Assembly: GCF_020991475.1 (NCBI RefSeq)
Contig: NZ_JAJMPA010000004.1
Span: forward strand, 310,001 to 374,000
Length of the DNA: 64,000 nucleotides
Direction: 5' to 3'
From: Pedobacter sp. MC2016-14
Lineage (GTDB): Bacteria > Bacteroidota > Bacteroidia > Sphingobacteriales > Sphingobacteriaceae
In this document: positions 53,599 through 62,896 of the stretch, piece after piece
Numbering within the stretch: position 1 is the stretch's first letter
Layout of the letters: every line of letters starts with the position of its first letter
Made by a program: the position numbers and the translations under genes
Notes under the pieces: generated by a model
What the model saw: the letters and a program-made list of their open reading frames with translations, nothing else
What the model was told of the DNA's origin: nothing
Database searches by the model: none

Positions 53599-54435
53599 TT
53601 ATTTTGTCAGTACACTAAAATCTTTACCGCCACCTTTTAGCAACGTATATTTAAAGCTTAAATAAGGCGCCACATTATCCCTGTTCGGGTTCTCCGGTTT
53701 ACCTTTATAAAAGCTGTATAAAATAACCTTGGCATAATTTCCTTTGGCTGTTTTAATAATAAAAGGCCTTGCCATATTGTACACCACATGTGTTTTTTTG
53801 GCATCCCCGGGCGCCATGTTTCCATAAAAATCATAGTGAGCGTAACCATTGCCACTGGCCAAAAAGTGATCTAAGCCCAGGGAGCCGTAATAATTAAACT
53901 GGTCATCAGCCACTGCTATCCGGCTGATCTTGTTGTAAGCTTCATCCAAATAGCTGAAGGGAATAGGGATCTGTATCGGTTTGTGCGTGCTGCTATTGTA
54001 ATACTTTGCGTCTACCTCGGTATCTACTACCAAATAAAACATGCCTCTGGCCGGACTACCATATCCGGGATTGCTCCCTCCGCTTTCGTATTTAACACTC
54101 CCGTTATTTGCCCAAATGGTGCTGTTGTAAACACCGGAAAAAGCGATGTCCCATTTATCCGTATTGGCGTATTCTTTTGGCACTACCCTGCCATCTTCCA
54201 GGCTGTAGTATACCGTATTAAAGCCTCCATCATCCGTCACTTCCTTGCCATCCATGGTTTTGGTAATATCACCAGGCAAGTCATTCACACTGTATTCGCC
54301 ACTGGCGGTAACGGTAGCCTCAGGTAATGGAGGCAATTCTTCATCCGGGCTTAAAGGGTCTTTTTTAGTACAGGAGAAGAACAGCACACTGCTCATGAGT
54401 ATGGTCAGGATTATTTTGTAAGGGGTTTTCATCAT
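53599..54435 (-). CDS. HmuY-like lipoprotein 2
   Basis: A 278-residue lipoprotein (LFFSC, Cys about residue 22). Signature KWDIAFSGVYNSTIWANNG, followed by AKVILYSFYKGKPENPNRD and YLSFKYTLL near the end. It lies 6 bp downstream of paralogue 1. Paralogues 1 to 3 have nearly the same domain length, suggesting tandem duplication. Confidence 0.82.
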   Translation of the reverse strand: MMKTPYKIILTILMSSVLFFSCTKKDPLSPDEELPPLPEATVTASGEYSVNDLPGDITKTMDGKEVTDDGGFNTVYYSLEDGRVVPKEYANTDKWDIAFSGVYNSTIWANNGSVKYESGGSNPGYGSPARGMFYLVVDTEVDAKYYNSSTHKPIQIPIPFSYLDEAYNKISRIAVADDQFNYYGSLGLDHFLASGNGYAHYDFYGNMAPGDAKKTHVVYNMARPFIIKTAKGNYAKVILYSFYKGKPENPNRDNVAPYLSFKYTLLKGGGKDFSVLTK

Positions 54436-54441
54436 TTTAGG

Positions 54442-55149
54442 TTAATTGGTATTTAAATTCTTGCTTCCATCTTCCTGAACATAATACCGGAAAGTGAGGT
54501 AAGGCGCGGGCCAGTGCAAATCAGTAACCACCGGCGGATTTCCCTGGTACACATTGATCAATTCGAGTTTCGCGTATTTGCCGGCCGCAGTTTTTAGGAT
54601 GAAAGTCCTGTTTTTAACAGGCCGGGCAATATGTGTGGTCATCTGGTAAAAGTACCAGCCAAAATTGTAGCCTTGTGGCCAGCCGTCCCAACCTACAAAA
54701 CTCTGCCGGGTACTAAAATTTATATCCTGACTAACCTCCGTTACTTCGTTATAGGGCTTATCTACATAAGTAATTTCACCTAAACCCGGCCCCTCAAAAC
54801 CGGGATTTTCAGCATCCTGTCCCTTGTTTACATATACAATTGAGTTGTAGATGTACGTAAAAGCCAAATCCCAATCCGCAGTTTTGAGGTACCTTGCCGA
54901 GTCTTCCGCATTATTCAACCAAATTTGCTTCTTATCCTTAAAGTTGAAAAGAAAGGTGCGGAAATCGCGTTGTGTTTTCCCATCCGCACCTTCTCCAACT
55001 GAGGCTCCGGTATCACCGGCTAAATCTCTGATCACCGTACTCTTGTTGTCTTCTAGTTCCGGGACTTCTTCTTTTTTTGTACAGGACCATAAAAACAGCA
55101 AACCGATCATGGCCAACTTTATGGTATATTTATAGTTTATGATTTTCAT
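54442..55149 (-). CDS. HmuY-like lipoprotein 1
   Basis: A 235-residue lipoprotein (lipobox LWSC, Cys about residue 23) encoded 12 bp after the TonB receptor. Signature DWDLAFTYIYNSIVYVNKG and C-terminal AKLELINVYQGNPP and YLTFRYYVQ. The receptor-HmuY order matches the HmuR-HmuY heme systems of Bacteroidota, which makes this the likely direct partner. Confidence 0.85.
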   Translation of the reverse strand: MKIINYKYTIKLAMIGLLFLWSCTKKEEVPELEDNKSTVIRDLAGDTGASVGEGADGKTQRDFRTFLFNFKDKKQIWLNNAEDSARYLKTADWDLAFTYIYNSIVYVNKGQDAENPGFEGPGLGEITYVDKPYNEVTEVSQDINFSTRQSFVGWDGWPQGYNFGWYFYQMTTHIARPVKNRTFILKTAAGKYAKLELINVYQGNPPVVTDLHWPAPYLTFRYYVQEDGSKNLNTN

Positions 55150-55161
55150 TTCTGTAGGGTT

Positions 55162-57522
55162 CTAGTTTTTAAAAATGCGCCAGGTAATTCCCGCAAGCAG
55201 GGTTCTACCCATTTGGCCCGGCATCAGCGGGTCTGTATAATCAAATAAGTTTTCTCCACTCAGCGTAATGCTCAATTTGTCCTTCAGCATTCGCTTTTCA
55301 ACTGATGCGTACACCAATACAAAGCCCTTCACGAAAATGTCGTATGGATCTATAAAAAGGTTATTGTTGTCATCAGCCCATCCATATTTTCCACGGTAAT
55401 TTGCACGCAACGTACTGGTAATACCCCAGGCTGTCTGATAGGTAAAGTTGGCATTGAGCATGTGCTTAGACCTGTTATCTAAACCAAAGTAATCCGCAGG
55501 TACAGCCGCACGGGTTTCTCCGGTAATGCTGTTTCTAACCTTATTGTAGGGAGCCACGCCTTGCTTAATCAGCTCCACAATCCCCTGATCTTTCATCACC
55601 AGGTATTGATATCCAAGGTTTGCCGTAAGGTTTTTGACCAGATTTATGGATGCCGACAGTTCAAAACCTTTATTGGTTGATTCCGCCACGTTGGTGTAGC
55701 TGAAAATTTGCTGCCCATTGGTTTTTGTGCCAACCTGTACAAAATTGATAAAATCGTACAAGCGATGGTAAAATGCAGAGCCTTCAATTTTAATGCTTTT
55801 CCCCGGGGTAAATACCAAACCTGCGTTGTAAGAATTGGAGCGTTCCGGTCGCAGGCTTGCAGATAACTGGTTCAGCACATTGCTGCGTATTTCACTTACT
55901 TCACCGGCATTTTGAAGTTCCTCTAAGCCGTCTTTAATAATATCTGAGCCAATTACCGTGTATCCCTGGGTGATGTTGGTGAAAATCTGGAACCGCTTTT
56001 TAAAATCAGGTGCTATAAATCCTCCGCCTAAACCTGCCTTAATACTTAGGGTAGGCAGAAGTTGATATTGCAGGCCGAAACTAGGATTTAACCTGCCGCC
56101 AAAGCTACTGGTATGATCGTACCGTAAGCCACCTACCGCACTCCATTTTGGCGCTATCATCCAATCGCCCTGTACATATCCAAAAGCAGTGTATAAAGAT
56201 TCCTCGAATTCACTGTTGTTCATTTGCTGCGCAGTTCCGCCCAATCCGCCGGTAAATTTCAGTTCATTATTTACCGCAAATGCAAGCTGCTCTTCTATGC
56301 GGTGCGTGTTTTCATCGAATTTACTGCTTGCCAAAACCTCTGCCCTCTGTGCCCTGCTCAAAAGCATGTCTGTAGCATAATTGGTAAAATAGTAATTGGT
56401 CTGACTTCGCATTTTGTTTTTGAAGTTCTTTCTAAGGTTTAAAGTCAGGTTTAAATCCTCATCATCAAGCTCGTTTAAATTGCCGTTGGTGATGCCCGAG
56501 CTTGCAAAATTCATCTCCATCCTGGAAGTCCTTTTATTGTACCTGGCCTGGAAACCCAAATTCGTACTGCCGTTCAACTGGTATTTAATTCGCGCTTGTC
56601 CGCTGTAGTTTTTAAAAGGAGGAAGCGTCTGACTGTTTACCAAATAAGTTTTATTGGTATTGTATCCCTCGGTAGCATAATAGTTTCCGGAAAGCAAAAC
56701 GGAGCCCCTTTGTCCCTGAAAAGGCATTTCAGCCTCCAGCGTTCCATCCATCAAATTTCTGCTTCCGTAAAATAAAGCCGCACGTGCCTGCGGTTGAACG
56801 GCTCCAAACCGGGTAATCACGTTAATGGCCCCGCCTAAGGCTTCACTTCCATAAAGACAGCTCGTAGCACCTTTGATAATTTCTATGCGTTCTACATTGT
56901 TTACGCTGATCCTTGACAGGTCTAAATTTCCATTGTTGCGGCCAACCATCGGCTGCCCGTCTACCAATACCATCACATACTGAGAACTAAAACCCTGCAT
57001 TTGGATACCGACTGCCCTGCTTCCGCTGCCAATATCGTTGACCATCGCAATCCCCGTCTGTTCTTTCAATACTTCATCTAACCTCCTGCTGCCCATCAGT
57101 TCAATGCTGCGCCTGGTAATCACCGTAACTGGCATTGCGCTTCGTTCCGCCCGTATTAAGTTATCAGGATTTTCCCGCTTCTCTGCCACCACTACTTCAT
57201 TCAAATCACCTTGCCCGGCTTCCAGACGGATGTCAATCGTGTTTATCTGATCAGGGCTAATCAGTACCGCTTTTTTATAACTTTTAAAGCCAACACTGCT
57301 TACGTAAATGGTGTAATCACCTGTATATATGTCCTTAAATAAAAACGCTCCCCGGTTATTGCTTTGCATCATCAAACGATCTGGCTCCAGACGAATGGTG
57401 GCACCGCTTAGTGGTTTCCCTTGTCCGTCATACACCCTACCACTTAGCCCGCCCTTTGTTTGGGCTGTAGCGCTAGTGATAAAGCTGATAGACAAAATGA
57501 GTAGTATATAAAATATCTTCAT
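55162..57522 (-). CDS. TonB-dependent heme receptor (HmuR-like)
   Basis: TonB-dependent receptor of about 786 residues. Signal peptide ending ATAQ, one carboxypeptidase-like beta domain (GRVYDGQGKPLSGATIRL), plug (about 125-240 with IEIIKGATSCLYGSEALGGAINVIT), then a 22-strand-type barrel ending NLFDYTDPLMPGQMGRTLLAGITWR. No STN domain. The ATG at 57522 gives the signal peptide directly. Substrate heme is inferred from the adjacent HmuY-like, heme oxygenase and HmuTUV-like genes. Confidence 0.88.
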   Translation of the reverse strand: MKIFYILLILSISFITSATAQTKGGLSGRVYDGQGKPLSGATIRLEPDRLMMQSNNRGAFLFKDIYTGDYTIYVSSVGFKSYKKAVLISPDQINTIDIRLEAGQGDLNEVVVAEKRENPDNLIRAERSAMPVTVITRRSIELMGSRRLDEVLKEQTGIAMVNDIGSGSRAVGIQMQGFSSQYVMVLVDGQPMVGRNNGNLDLSRISVNNVERIEIIKGATSCLYGSEALGGAINVITRFGAVQPQARAALFYGSRNLMDGTLEAEMPFQGQRGSVLLSGNYYATEGYNTNKTYLVNSQTLPPFKNYSGQARIKYQLNGSTNLGFQARYNKRTSRMEMNFASSGITNGNLNELDDEDLNLTLNLRKNFKNKMRSQTNYYFTNYATDMLLSRAQRAEVLASSKFDENTHRIEEQLAFAVNNELKFTGGLGGTAQQMNNSEFEESLYTAFGYVQGDWMIAPKWSAVGGLRYDHTSSFGGRLNPSFGLQYQLLPTLSIKAGLGGGFIAPDFKKRFQIFTNITQGYTVIGSDIIKDGLEELQNAGEVSEIRSNVLNQLSASLRPERSNSYNAGLVFTPGKSIKIEGSAFYHRLYDFINFVQVGTKTNGQQIFSYTNVAESTNKGFELSASINLVKNLTANLGYQYLVMKDQGIVELIKQGVAPYNKVRNSITGETRAAVPADYFGLDNRSKHMLNANFTYQTAWGITSTLRANYRGKYGWADDNNNLFIDPYDIFVKGFVLVYASVEKRMLKDKLSITLSGENLFDYTDPLMPGQMGRTLLAGITWRIFKN

Positions 57523-57865
57523 GTAAGCATTCCTTTTATTTAGCATCTATTTTTAATCATTCTAAATAAAAGCACTGCAAACATCAGAATTCTGTTGCAA
57601 ACTTGATTTGTGCGATCCGGATTTTCTTTTGTGCAATCGGGATTAAATTTTGTGCAAAACGTATTTATTTCCGCAGATTTTCCAGCGCAGGCTTGTTTTC
57701 AACGCAAACAAAACACCACAATCTTCTTTATTACAGATCATTACAAAAAACAGAAGTTATCCAAAAAAGCGCAGCGTACCCGCAACCTTATTTAGAACAA
57801 ATATCAATTACTTGTATTTGGAAGAATTAAAGCTTTGTTTTGTGCCAACAAATGGATTGTTAGAT
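57523..57865. promoter_or_regulatory. Divergent heme-operon regulatory region
   Basis: A 343-bp region between the TonB receptor (minus) and HmuT-like (plus) genes. It contains the three direct repeats listed separately and a single further TTTGTGC at 57839-57845. I found no Fur-box-like sequence. Promoter elements for either strand are only approximate: a GATGTTTG on the minus strand and TGTATTTG on the plus strand each miss the -7 consensus by one base. Confidence 0.5.
57607..57665 (+). repeat. Three 17-bp direct repeats at 21-bp period
   Basis: Repeats TTTGTGCGATCCGGATT (57607-57623), TTTGTGCAATCGGGATT (57628-57644) and TTTGTGCAAAACGTATT (57649-57665). Units 1 and 2 match at 15 of 17 positions; units 2 and 3 at 13. 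The 17-bp half-site plus 4-bp gap geometry is that of AraC-family binding sites. The AraC regulator at 60663 is the likely reader. Confidence 0.75.
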
Positions 57866-58705
57866 ATGAGATTTAAAAAAGGCATGCCCTGGATGCTGAC
57901 CTTGGTATCGTGTTGCCTGCCGATAGTTTTGCTGGCACAGCCAAAAAAAATTATATGCCTGAGTGCTGCCATTACCGAAACTGTCCGCGCATTGGGCATG
58001 GGCAAAAATATTGTAGCCGTGGATGTAACGAGTGTATGGCCGCAAGAGGTTAATCAATTGCCAAAAGTAAGCCGGAACCGTTCTGTTTCTGCTGAAGGGA
58101 TTACCTCTTTTCGTCCAGACCTTGTGCTTGTGCCAGAGGGAGACTTATCACGGGAGGTACTCAGTCAGCTGAAGTCGGTAGGCATCCAGGTGGCACAAAT
58201 CAGGCAGGATTACTCCCCTGCCGGGGCAATGGCTTTTATCAGAAAGATTGCAGGGTTCCTGGACCGTAAAGCAGCTGGCGAAGTACTGGCCAAAAAAACA
58301 GAAGCCAGCCTGCAAACAACCCTGAAACAACGCAAAACAGGAAAGGCCCCTAAAGTACTTTTTATTTACGCAAGGGGAAGCGGAACCATGAGCGTAGCGG
58401 GAAAAGGCAGCAGTATTGATGCCATCATCCATCTTGCAGGCGGGAAAAATGCCATACAAGACTTTAGCGATTTTAAACCTTACACCACTGAAGCCCTGGT
58501 AAAAGCGAACCCTGATATTATCCTCATGTTTGATTTTGGACTGAGCAGCCTGGGTGGCAAAGATGCGGTTTTAAGGATGCCGGGGGTAAATTATACCACA
58601 GCAGGGAAAAATAAAAAAATCATTGAAATGGACGGGCCTTTACTGGTCAATTTCAGTACACGCCTTCCTGAAGCGATCAGGGAATTGAATGCCCGGATAC
58701 TTTAA
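57866..58705 (+). CDS. hmuT: Heme ABC transporter substrate-binding protein (HmuT-like)
   Basis: About 279 residues, exported (hydrophobic segment to VLLAQPKK). It belongs to the class III periplasmic binding fold for iron/heme: IICLSAAITETVRALGMG and FRPDLVLVPEG early, IHLAGGKNAI and NPDIILMFDFGL later, as in HmuT/BtuF proteins. The ATG at 57866 gives a signal peptide; upstream in-frame codons to 57650 lie in the repeat region and are unlikely. It hands heme to the permease encoded 28 bp downstream. Confidence 0.88.
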   Translation: MRFKKGMPWMLTLVSCCLPIVLLAQPKKIICLSAAITETVRALGMGKNIVAVDVTSVWPQEVNQLPKVSRNRSVSAEGITSFRPDLVLVPEGDLSREVLSQLKSVGIQVAQIRQDYSPAGAMAFIRKIAGFLDRKAAGEVLAKKTEASLQTTLKQRKTGKAPKVLFIYARGSGTMSVAGKGSSIDAIIHLAGGKNAIQDFSDFKPYTTEALVKANPDIILMFDFGLSSLGGKDAVLRMPGVNYTTAGKNKKIIEMDGPLLVNFSTRLPEAIRELNARIL

Positions 58706-58733
58706 AGGGTTTATCCCCTCATAAAATTTAGAA

Positions 58734-59774
58734 ATGAAGAAAACAATTCTATACAGCCTGCTCATCACTGCTTTAGCATGCTCCACCGCCTTTTCTCTTG
58801 GCCTTGGGGCGATGCAAATCCCCATTCAGGAGGTGCTGCTGATTTTAGGGCATAAAATAGGCTGCTTTAGCCAACTGCAGGCAGATCCGGTTAACGAGGG
58901 TGTGCTGAACATGATCCGCATGCCCAGGGTAGTCATGGGTATTTTAGTGGGCGCAGGACTCGGGATTTCCGGAGCTGCAATACAAGGAATTTTCCGTAAT
59001 CCACTGGCAGAACCGGGGCTCATTGGTATTTCGGCAGGTGCTTCATTGATGGCCGTGCTCATCATTGCCTTAGAAACTGCCTTCTTTGCACAACTGAGCA
59101 ATTTATTGGGCTATTATCTCCTCGCCTTCGGTGCCTTTGCGGGCGCAGGCATCGCCGCTATGCTGGTGTATCAAATGTCTAAATCAGATGGCCGCCCAAA
59201 TGTATCTACCATGTTGCTTGCGGGTGTAGCCATCAATGCGCTGGCAGGCGCCTTAACCGGCTTGGTTACTTATATGGCAACAGAACAGCAACTCCGAACC
59301 ATTACGTTCTGGATGTTGGGTAGTCTTGGCGGTGCCACCTGGGAAAACGTACTTTGCCTGTTGCCTTTTGTGGGGATTCCCCTCATCTGCCTTCCTTTAT
59401 TTAGCAGGGGACTGAATATTTTTTCGATTGGTGAAAGCCAGGTGGAACTGATTGGGCTAAACCCTAATAAAATTAAGGCTTATGTGGTGCTGTTTGCTAC
59501 TATGGCAGTTGGAGCTTCTGTAGCTGTGTCTGGCATTATTGGTTTTGTCGGTTTACTGGTACCCCATACCATCCGTCTTTTAGGAGGTGTAGACCATCGT
59601 TTTGTGCTGCCCGCTTCAGCATTATTTGGCGCCTTGGTACTTACATTGGCGGATATGCTTTCGCGCACACTTGCACAGCCTGTTGAATTGCCGATCGGCG
59701 TGGTGACGGCCATACTGGGTACGCCCTTGTTTATATACATCCTGATGCGGGATAAAAAGAAATTTATCAATTAA
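58734..59774 (+). CDS. hmuU: Heme ABC transporter permease (HmuU/FecCD family)
   Basis: A 346-residue inner-membrane permease with about nine or ten helices. FecCD features: RMPRVVMGILVGAGLGISGAA, GIFRNPLAEPGLIGISAGAS, and IGFVGLLVPHTIRLLGGVDHR, the loop that contacts the ATPase. It forms the channel for heme import with the HmuV-like ATPase encoded 15 bp downstream. Confidence 0.92.
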   Translation: MKKTILYSLLITALACSTAFSLGLGAMQIPIQEVLLILGHKIGCFSQLQADPVNEGVLNMIRMPRVVMGILVGAGLGISGAAIQGIFRNPLAEPGLIGISAGASLMAVLIIALETAFFAQLSNLLGYYLLAFGAFAGAGIAAMLVYQMSKSDGRPNVSTMLLAGVAINALAGALTGLVTYMATEQQLRTITFWMLGSLGGATWENVLCLLPFVGIPLICLPLFSRGLNIFSIGESQVELIGLNPNKIKAYVVLFATMAVGASVAVSGIIGFVGLLVPHTIRLLGGVDHRFVLPASALFGALVLTLADMLSRTLAQPVELPIGVVTAILGTPLFIYILMRDKKKFIN

Positions 59775-59789
59775 TTATACAATCCAGTT

Positions 59790-60686
59790 ATGCTACACGT
59801 AGAGTCGATCAGTTACCAGGTAAACGGCAGGTATTTACTAAAAGATATTTCTTTTAGTTTAAGGGACGGGGAAATGGTGGCCATTTTAGGTGCCAACGGA
59901 GCGGGAAAATCAACACTCATGCGTTTGCTCTCCGGCGAAAAAGAACCCGAATCGGGACGTGTGGTACTGGACGGAAAACAATTGAGCGCCTACAGCCGAA
60001 AGGAACTTTCTGAAAAGCGGGCGATGCTGCTGCAACAAAATTCCATTAGCCTTGAATTTACCGTACAGGAAGTGGTGATGATGGGCCGCTATGGTCAGGG
60101 AAACGGGGCAACTGCTTCAGACCAGTTGGCTGTGGAGGAAACAATGGAGGTTTGCGGATTGTCTCATTTGGCTGAACGCTCTATGCTGACTTTATCTGGC
60201 GGGGAGCAGCAAAGGGTACATTTAGCCAGGGTACTTGCACAGCTTTGGAATGCAAAACGCGCCGTATTGCTCCTGGATGAACCTATAGCCAGCATGGATA
60301 TGCAATACCAGCACCAAACACTTGCGATTGCACTGGCCTTAACAAAAAAGGGCTTTACGGTAGTTGCGGTATTGCATGATGTGAACCTGGCCGCACAATA
60401 TGCCGACCGGATTATGATGTTAAAGGGAGGAAAAAAATGGTGGGACGGCACTCCCGCATACGTACTGAATCCCCAGCATCTTTTCACCGCCTTTTCCGTG
60501 CATGCAAGTGTGCAGACTTGTTTAAAGAGTTTAAAAACCCAGGTATTTCCGCATGAAGTGAAGTTAGATGCCGCTGCTTTTAACAGCAATTTAAAACTGG
60601 TTAATAACGTATATACCCTTAAAAAAAAGAGAAGAAGAATATCCGAAGATGGCACAGGACGCCTAGACCTTTATCTCACTAGGTAA
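59790..60686 (+). CDS. hmuV: Heme ABC transporter ATPase (HmuV-like)
   Basis: A 298-residue ABC ATPase. Walker A GANGAGKST (about 34-42), Q-loop LLQQNS, signature LSGGEQQRVHLAR, Walker B VLLLDEPIASMD and switch VLHDVNLAAQYAD. It is somewhat longer than usual for HmuV, with a basic C-terminal tail (LKKKRRRISEDG). Its last 24 bp overlap the convergent AraC gene. Confidence 0.93.
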   Translation: MLHVESISYQVNGRYLLKDISFSLRDGEMVAILGANGAGKSTLMRLLSGEKEPESGRVVLDGKQLSAYSRKELSEKRAMLLQQNSISLEFTVQEVVMMGRYGQGNGATASDQLAVEETMEVCGLSHLAERSMLTLSGGEQQRVHLARVLAQLWNAKRAVLLLDEPIASMDMQYQHQTLAIALALTKKGFTVVAVLHDVNLAAQYADRIMMLKGGKKWWDGTPAYVLNPQHLFTAFSVHASVQTCLKSLKTQVFPHEVKLDAAAFNSNLKLVNNVYTLKKKRRRISEDGTGRLDLYLTR

Positions 60687-61640
60687 AATCCCGTAATATT
60701 TCTTAAAGGCATGGGTAAAACTTGCCTGATGTTTAAAACCAACCTTCAAGCCAACTTCAAACATATTTTTACCTTCGCTTAAGATTAACCTCCGCGCTTC
60801 CTCCATCCTCAACCGGGTGATGTACGTATAAATTGTGCAGCCGAAATATTCTTTAAAGCCACTCTTAAGTTTCAACTGGTTTAGTGAAATACGTTTGGAA
60901 AGCATCTTTTGATCTGGCGGATTGATGTATTCCTGATGTAATATGTCCCTGGCCTGCTCCAGCTTGCTGATTTCCAGATCCTTTGACATTTCTTTCTCTG
61001 CAGCGGGATGATGGCTAAACTGTTCCAGTTGAAACATAATCAATTCCTGAATCCTGGCATTGGTAAAAAGCCATTTGAGTTCTCCTTCATGTTTGCAGGC
61101 CCTGATCTCTTCGATAGATTTGCGCATTGCCGGCGTCACAAAAAGATCCTGTCCGGCAAATGAAAGGGGGTTTGCGTTTTGCATGTCATCGCCAAATTGC
61201 TCCTGAACGGCATAAAGATCAATCAGGTTCCGGAAATAGTCTTTAGACAAAACAATCATAAAATAAACGTATTCTACATCTGGTTTTACCTCATGACTTT
61301 CAGTGGAGGAGGATATGAAGCGGATGTTGTGCCTGCTTCTCCTGTACATGGAGCTATCGGTCTTTTTCAGCATCCCTGGCTGTTGCCTGCTGAAGATAAA
61401 CTGACTGGCTACAGCATCACCTTCCACCTCCGTGAGGATGTTCACGGTAGCATCAAATTTCATTTCTGAATAAATCAGGAAAAGACCGTTGGCAGAAATC
61501 TGGTAGTTACTCATACCTATGGGCGATTTTTTTATGGTAAGCAGTTTTTCAGACAAACTGTGATCCGGACTGTATGCATCCGATACTTCTTCCTGGAAGA
61601 GATATTCGTTGTTATGCTCAATTCTAGCCTTCACTATCAT
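60663..61640 (-). CDS. AraC-family regulator of the heme/iron locus (PchR-like)
   Basis: A 325-residue regulator with a C-terminal AraC DNA-binding domain (about 230-325: LSKRISLNQLKLKSGFKEYFG, FEVGLKVGFKHQASFTHAFKKYYG). The layout, an N-terminal effector region without a cupin, resembles PchR-type siderophore/heme regulators. It is convergent with, and overlaps by 24 bp, the HmuV-like gene. The 21-bp-spaced direct repeats at 57607-57665 are a likely target. Confidence 0.88.
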   Translation of the reverse strand: MIVKARIEHNNEYLFQEEVSDAYSPDHSLSEKLLTIKKSPIGMSNYQISANGLFLIYSEMKFDATVNILTEVEGDAVASQFIFSRQQPGMLKKTDSSMYRRSRHNIRFISSSTESHEVKPDVEYVYFMIVLSKDYFRNLIDLYAVQEQFGDDMQNANPLSFAGQDLFVTPAMRKSIEEIRACKHEGELKWLFTNARIQELIMFQLEQFSHHPAAEKEMSKDLEISKLEQARDILHQEYINPPDQKMLSKRISLNQLKLKSGFKEYFGCTIYTYITRLRMEEARRLILSEGKNMFEVGLKVGFKHQASFTHAFKKYYGILPSEIKV

Positions 61641-61671
61641 AATGTAAGAGGTATTTTAACAAATATACAAA

Positions 61672-61700
61672 CTATTATTCAGAATGAATATAAATAATAG
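61672..61700. promoter_or_regulatory. Inverted repeat between AraC and DUF1801 genes
   Basis: CTATTATT (61672-61679) and AATAATAG (61693-61700), 13-bp spacer, in the divergent region of the AraC and DUF1801 genes. It could be an operator, but it is AT-rich and may be chance. Confidence 0.25.
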
Positions 61701-61811
61701 AATATTGAATGTGAATTGCCTTCTACTCTGGCTGAGTCAGCAAAACATTTGTATCGAGCGCAGCCTGGATTATTTACTCAATGTATTTATCTTTGCACAA
61801 ATCATAAAAAT

Positions 61812-62216
61812 ATGCGATCAACAACCGATCAGGCGCAGGTTACTGCACATATTCAGAAGCTGGATCCTTTAATCAGCGAAACAGTTGAAGCGATTAGGCA
61901 GATCATTCTGAATACTGATGCTGAAATCGGCGAAAGAATTAAATGGAATAATCCCAGTTTCTATTATACTGGCGCCATGGCCCCGTCTGACCCAAAAGAA
62001 TATCAGCGCGAAATTGCGGTATTCAATTTGTTTAAAAATCGAATTATGCTCGTTTTTACAAGCGGTGCAAAAGTAGAAGATAAAAGCGGGCTTCTGGAAG
62101 GTGAATACAAAGATGGCCGCAGAATTGTGACATTTAAAGATATGAAGGATGTTCAAACTAAAGCTGCAAACTTACAAAGCATCATCAAAAAATGGCTTGC
62201 GCTGGTGAGCAGTTAA
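61812..62216 (+). CDS. DUF1801 domain protein
   Basis: A 134-residue cytoplasmic protein with the DUF1801 pattern: VTAHIQKLDPLISETVEAIR, then IKWNNPSFYYTG and a late IVTFKDMKDVQTKA. Members are small uncharacterised proteins. The ATG at 61812 is used because DUF1801 proteins start a few residues before this helix; the frame from 61716 adds an unrelated 32 residues. Its stop overlaps the convergent gene by 4 bp. Confidence 0.83.
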   Translation: MRSTTDQAQVTAHIQKLDPLISETVEAIRQIILNTDAEIGERIKWNNPSFYYTGAMAPSDPKEYQREIAVFNLFKNRIMLVFTSGAKVEDKSGLLEGEYKDGRRIVTFKDMKDVQTKAANLQSIIKKWLALVSS

Positions 62217-62896
62217 AACTTTTCCTGATCGCTCTTATCTCCTCTCATATCCACATTCAACAGCTTGTCGTAACACTGCTCCATTTCCAAAACCAGATCA
62301 TAAAGCAAGGCGATATTTTTATCATCAACATCAAGCTTGCTTAGTAAAGCGGGCAATTCGCCACCATAATACTTATCAAAAAAATGAATATCTGCCTTAT
62401 CTTTATTCAAGTCATATTCACCATTTGTTAATAAAGTGGCAACTACATAAAATAAGTTAGCTAAGGAAAGGGTGAGGACACAGCTGTCTGAATAAATGTC
62501 AAAATCACTGGATTCTGGCTCTTGCGGAAAGACAAATTCATTAAATAACAATTCAGCCAAATTAAAGGCGACTTCATCGTCGCAGGCTACATCTTTATCT
62601 ATTGCATAAAGCAAAATAAATGTTTCCTGATACTTTAATACGGCAAAAATTATCTCCATCAATACCCCAACAAACTCATCATCCAGTTCATCAAGGATCA
62701 TAAGTTCATCATAAGTAATGGCATTCATGTCTAAAGGTGCGGTTAAGTCCTTCAAATCACCAAGCTCACCTTCCAAAGCAACTTTCCAGGCACAAGTGCC
62801 AACAAGCGCGGTTATCCAGTCGGTCATATGCACAATCGCATAATTCAACGCCCGGTTAGCATATTCACTTCGCTCATCATGTATAATCACCACCAT
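62213..62896 (-). CDS. Acidic protein of unknown function
   Basis: A 227-residue, strongly acidic, probably cytoplasmic protein with no signal peptide or transmembrane segment. Asp/Glu-rich stretches include MILDELDDEFVG and DKDVACDDEVAFNLAELLF. Predicted mainly helical. I recognise no family. It is alone on its strand, convergent with DUF1801. Confidence 0.65.
   Translation of the reverse strand: MVVIIHDERSEYANRALNYAIVHMTDWITALVGTCAWKVALEGELGDLKDLTAPLDMNAITYDELMILDELDDEFVGVLMEIIFAVLKYQETFILLYAIDKDVACDDEVAFNLAELLFNEFVFPQEPESSDFDIYSDSCVLTLSLANLFYVVATLLTNGEYDLNKDKADIHFFDKYYGGELPALLSKLDVDDKNIALLYDLVLEMEQCYDKLLNVDMRGDKSDQEKF

Noticed and set aside
57650..57865. 72-codon N-terminal extension of the HmuT-like protein.
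   Set aside because: It starts within the direct repeats, gives a non-signal sequence, and the ATG at 57866 yields a normal signal peptide.
60164..60655. A 163-codon minus-strand ORF antisense to the HmuV-like gene.
   Set aside because: It is the complement of conserved Walker B/signature-coding DNA and encodes no known motif.
61792..61802. TTTGCACAAAT upstream of DUF1801, the inverse of the TTTGTGC repeat core.
   Set aside because: It is a single short match without the 21-bp partner; probably chance.
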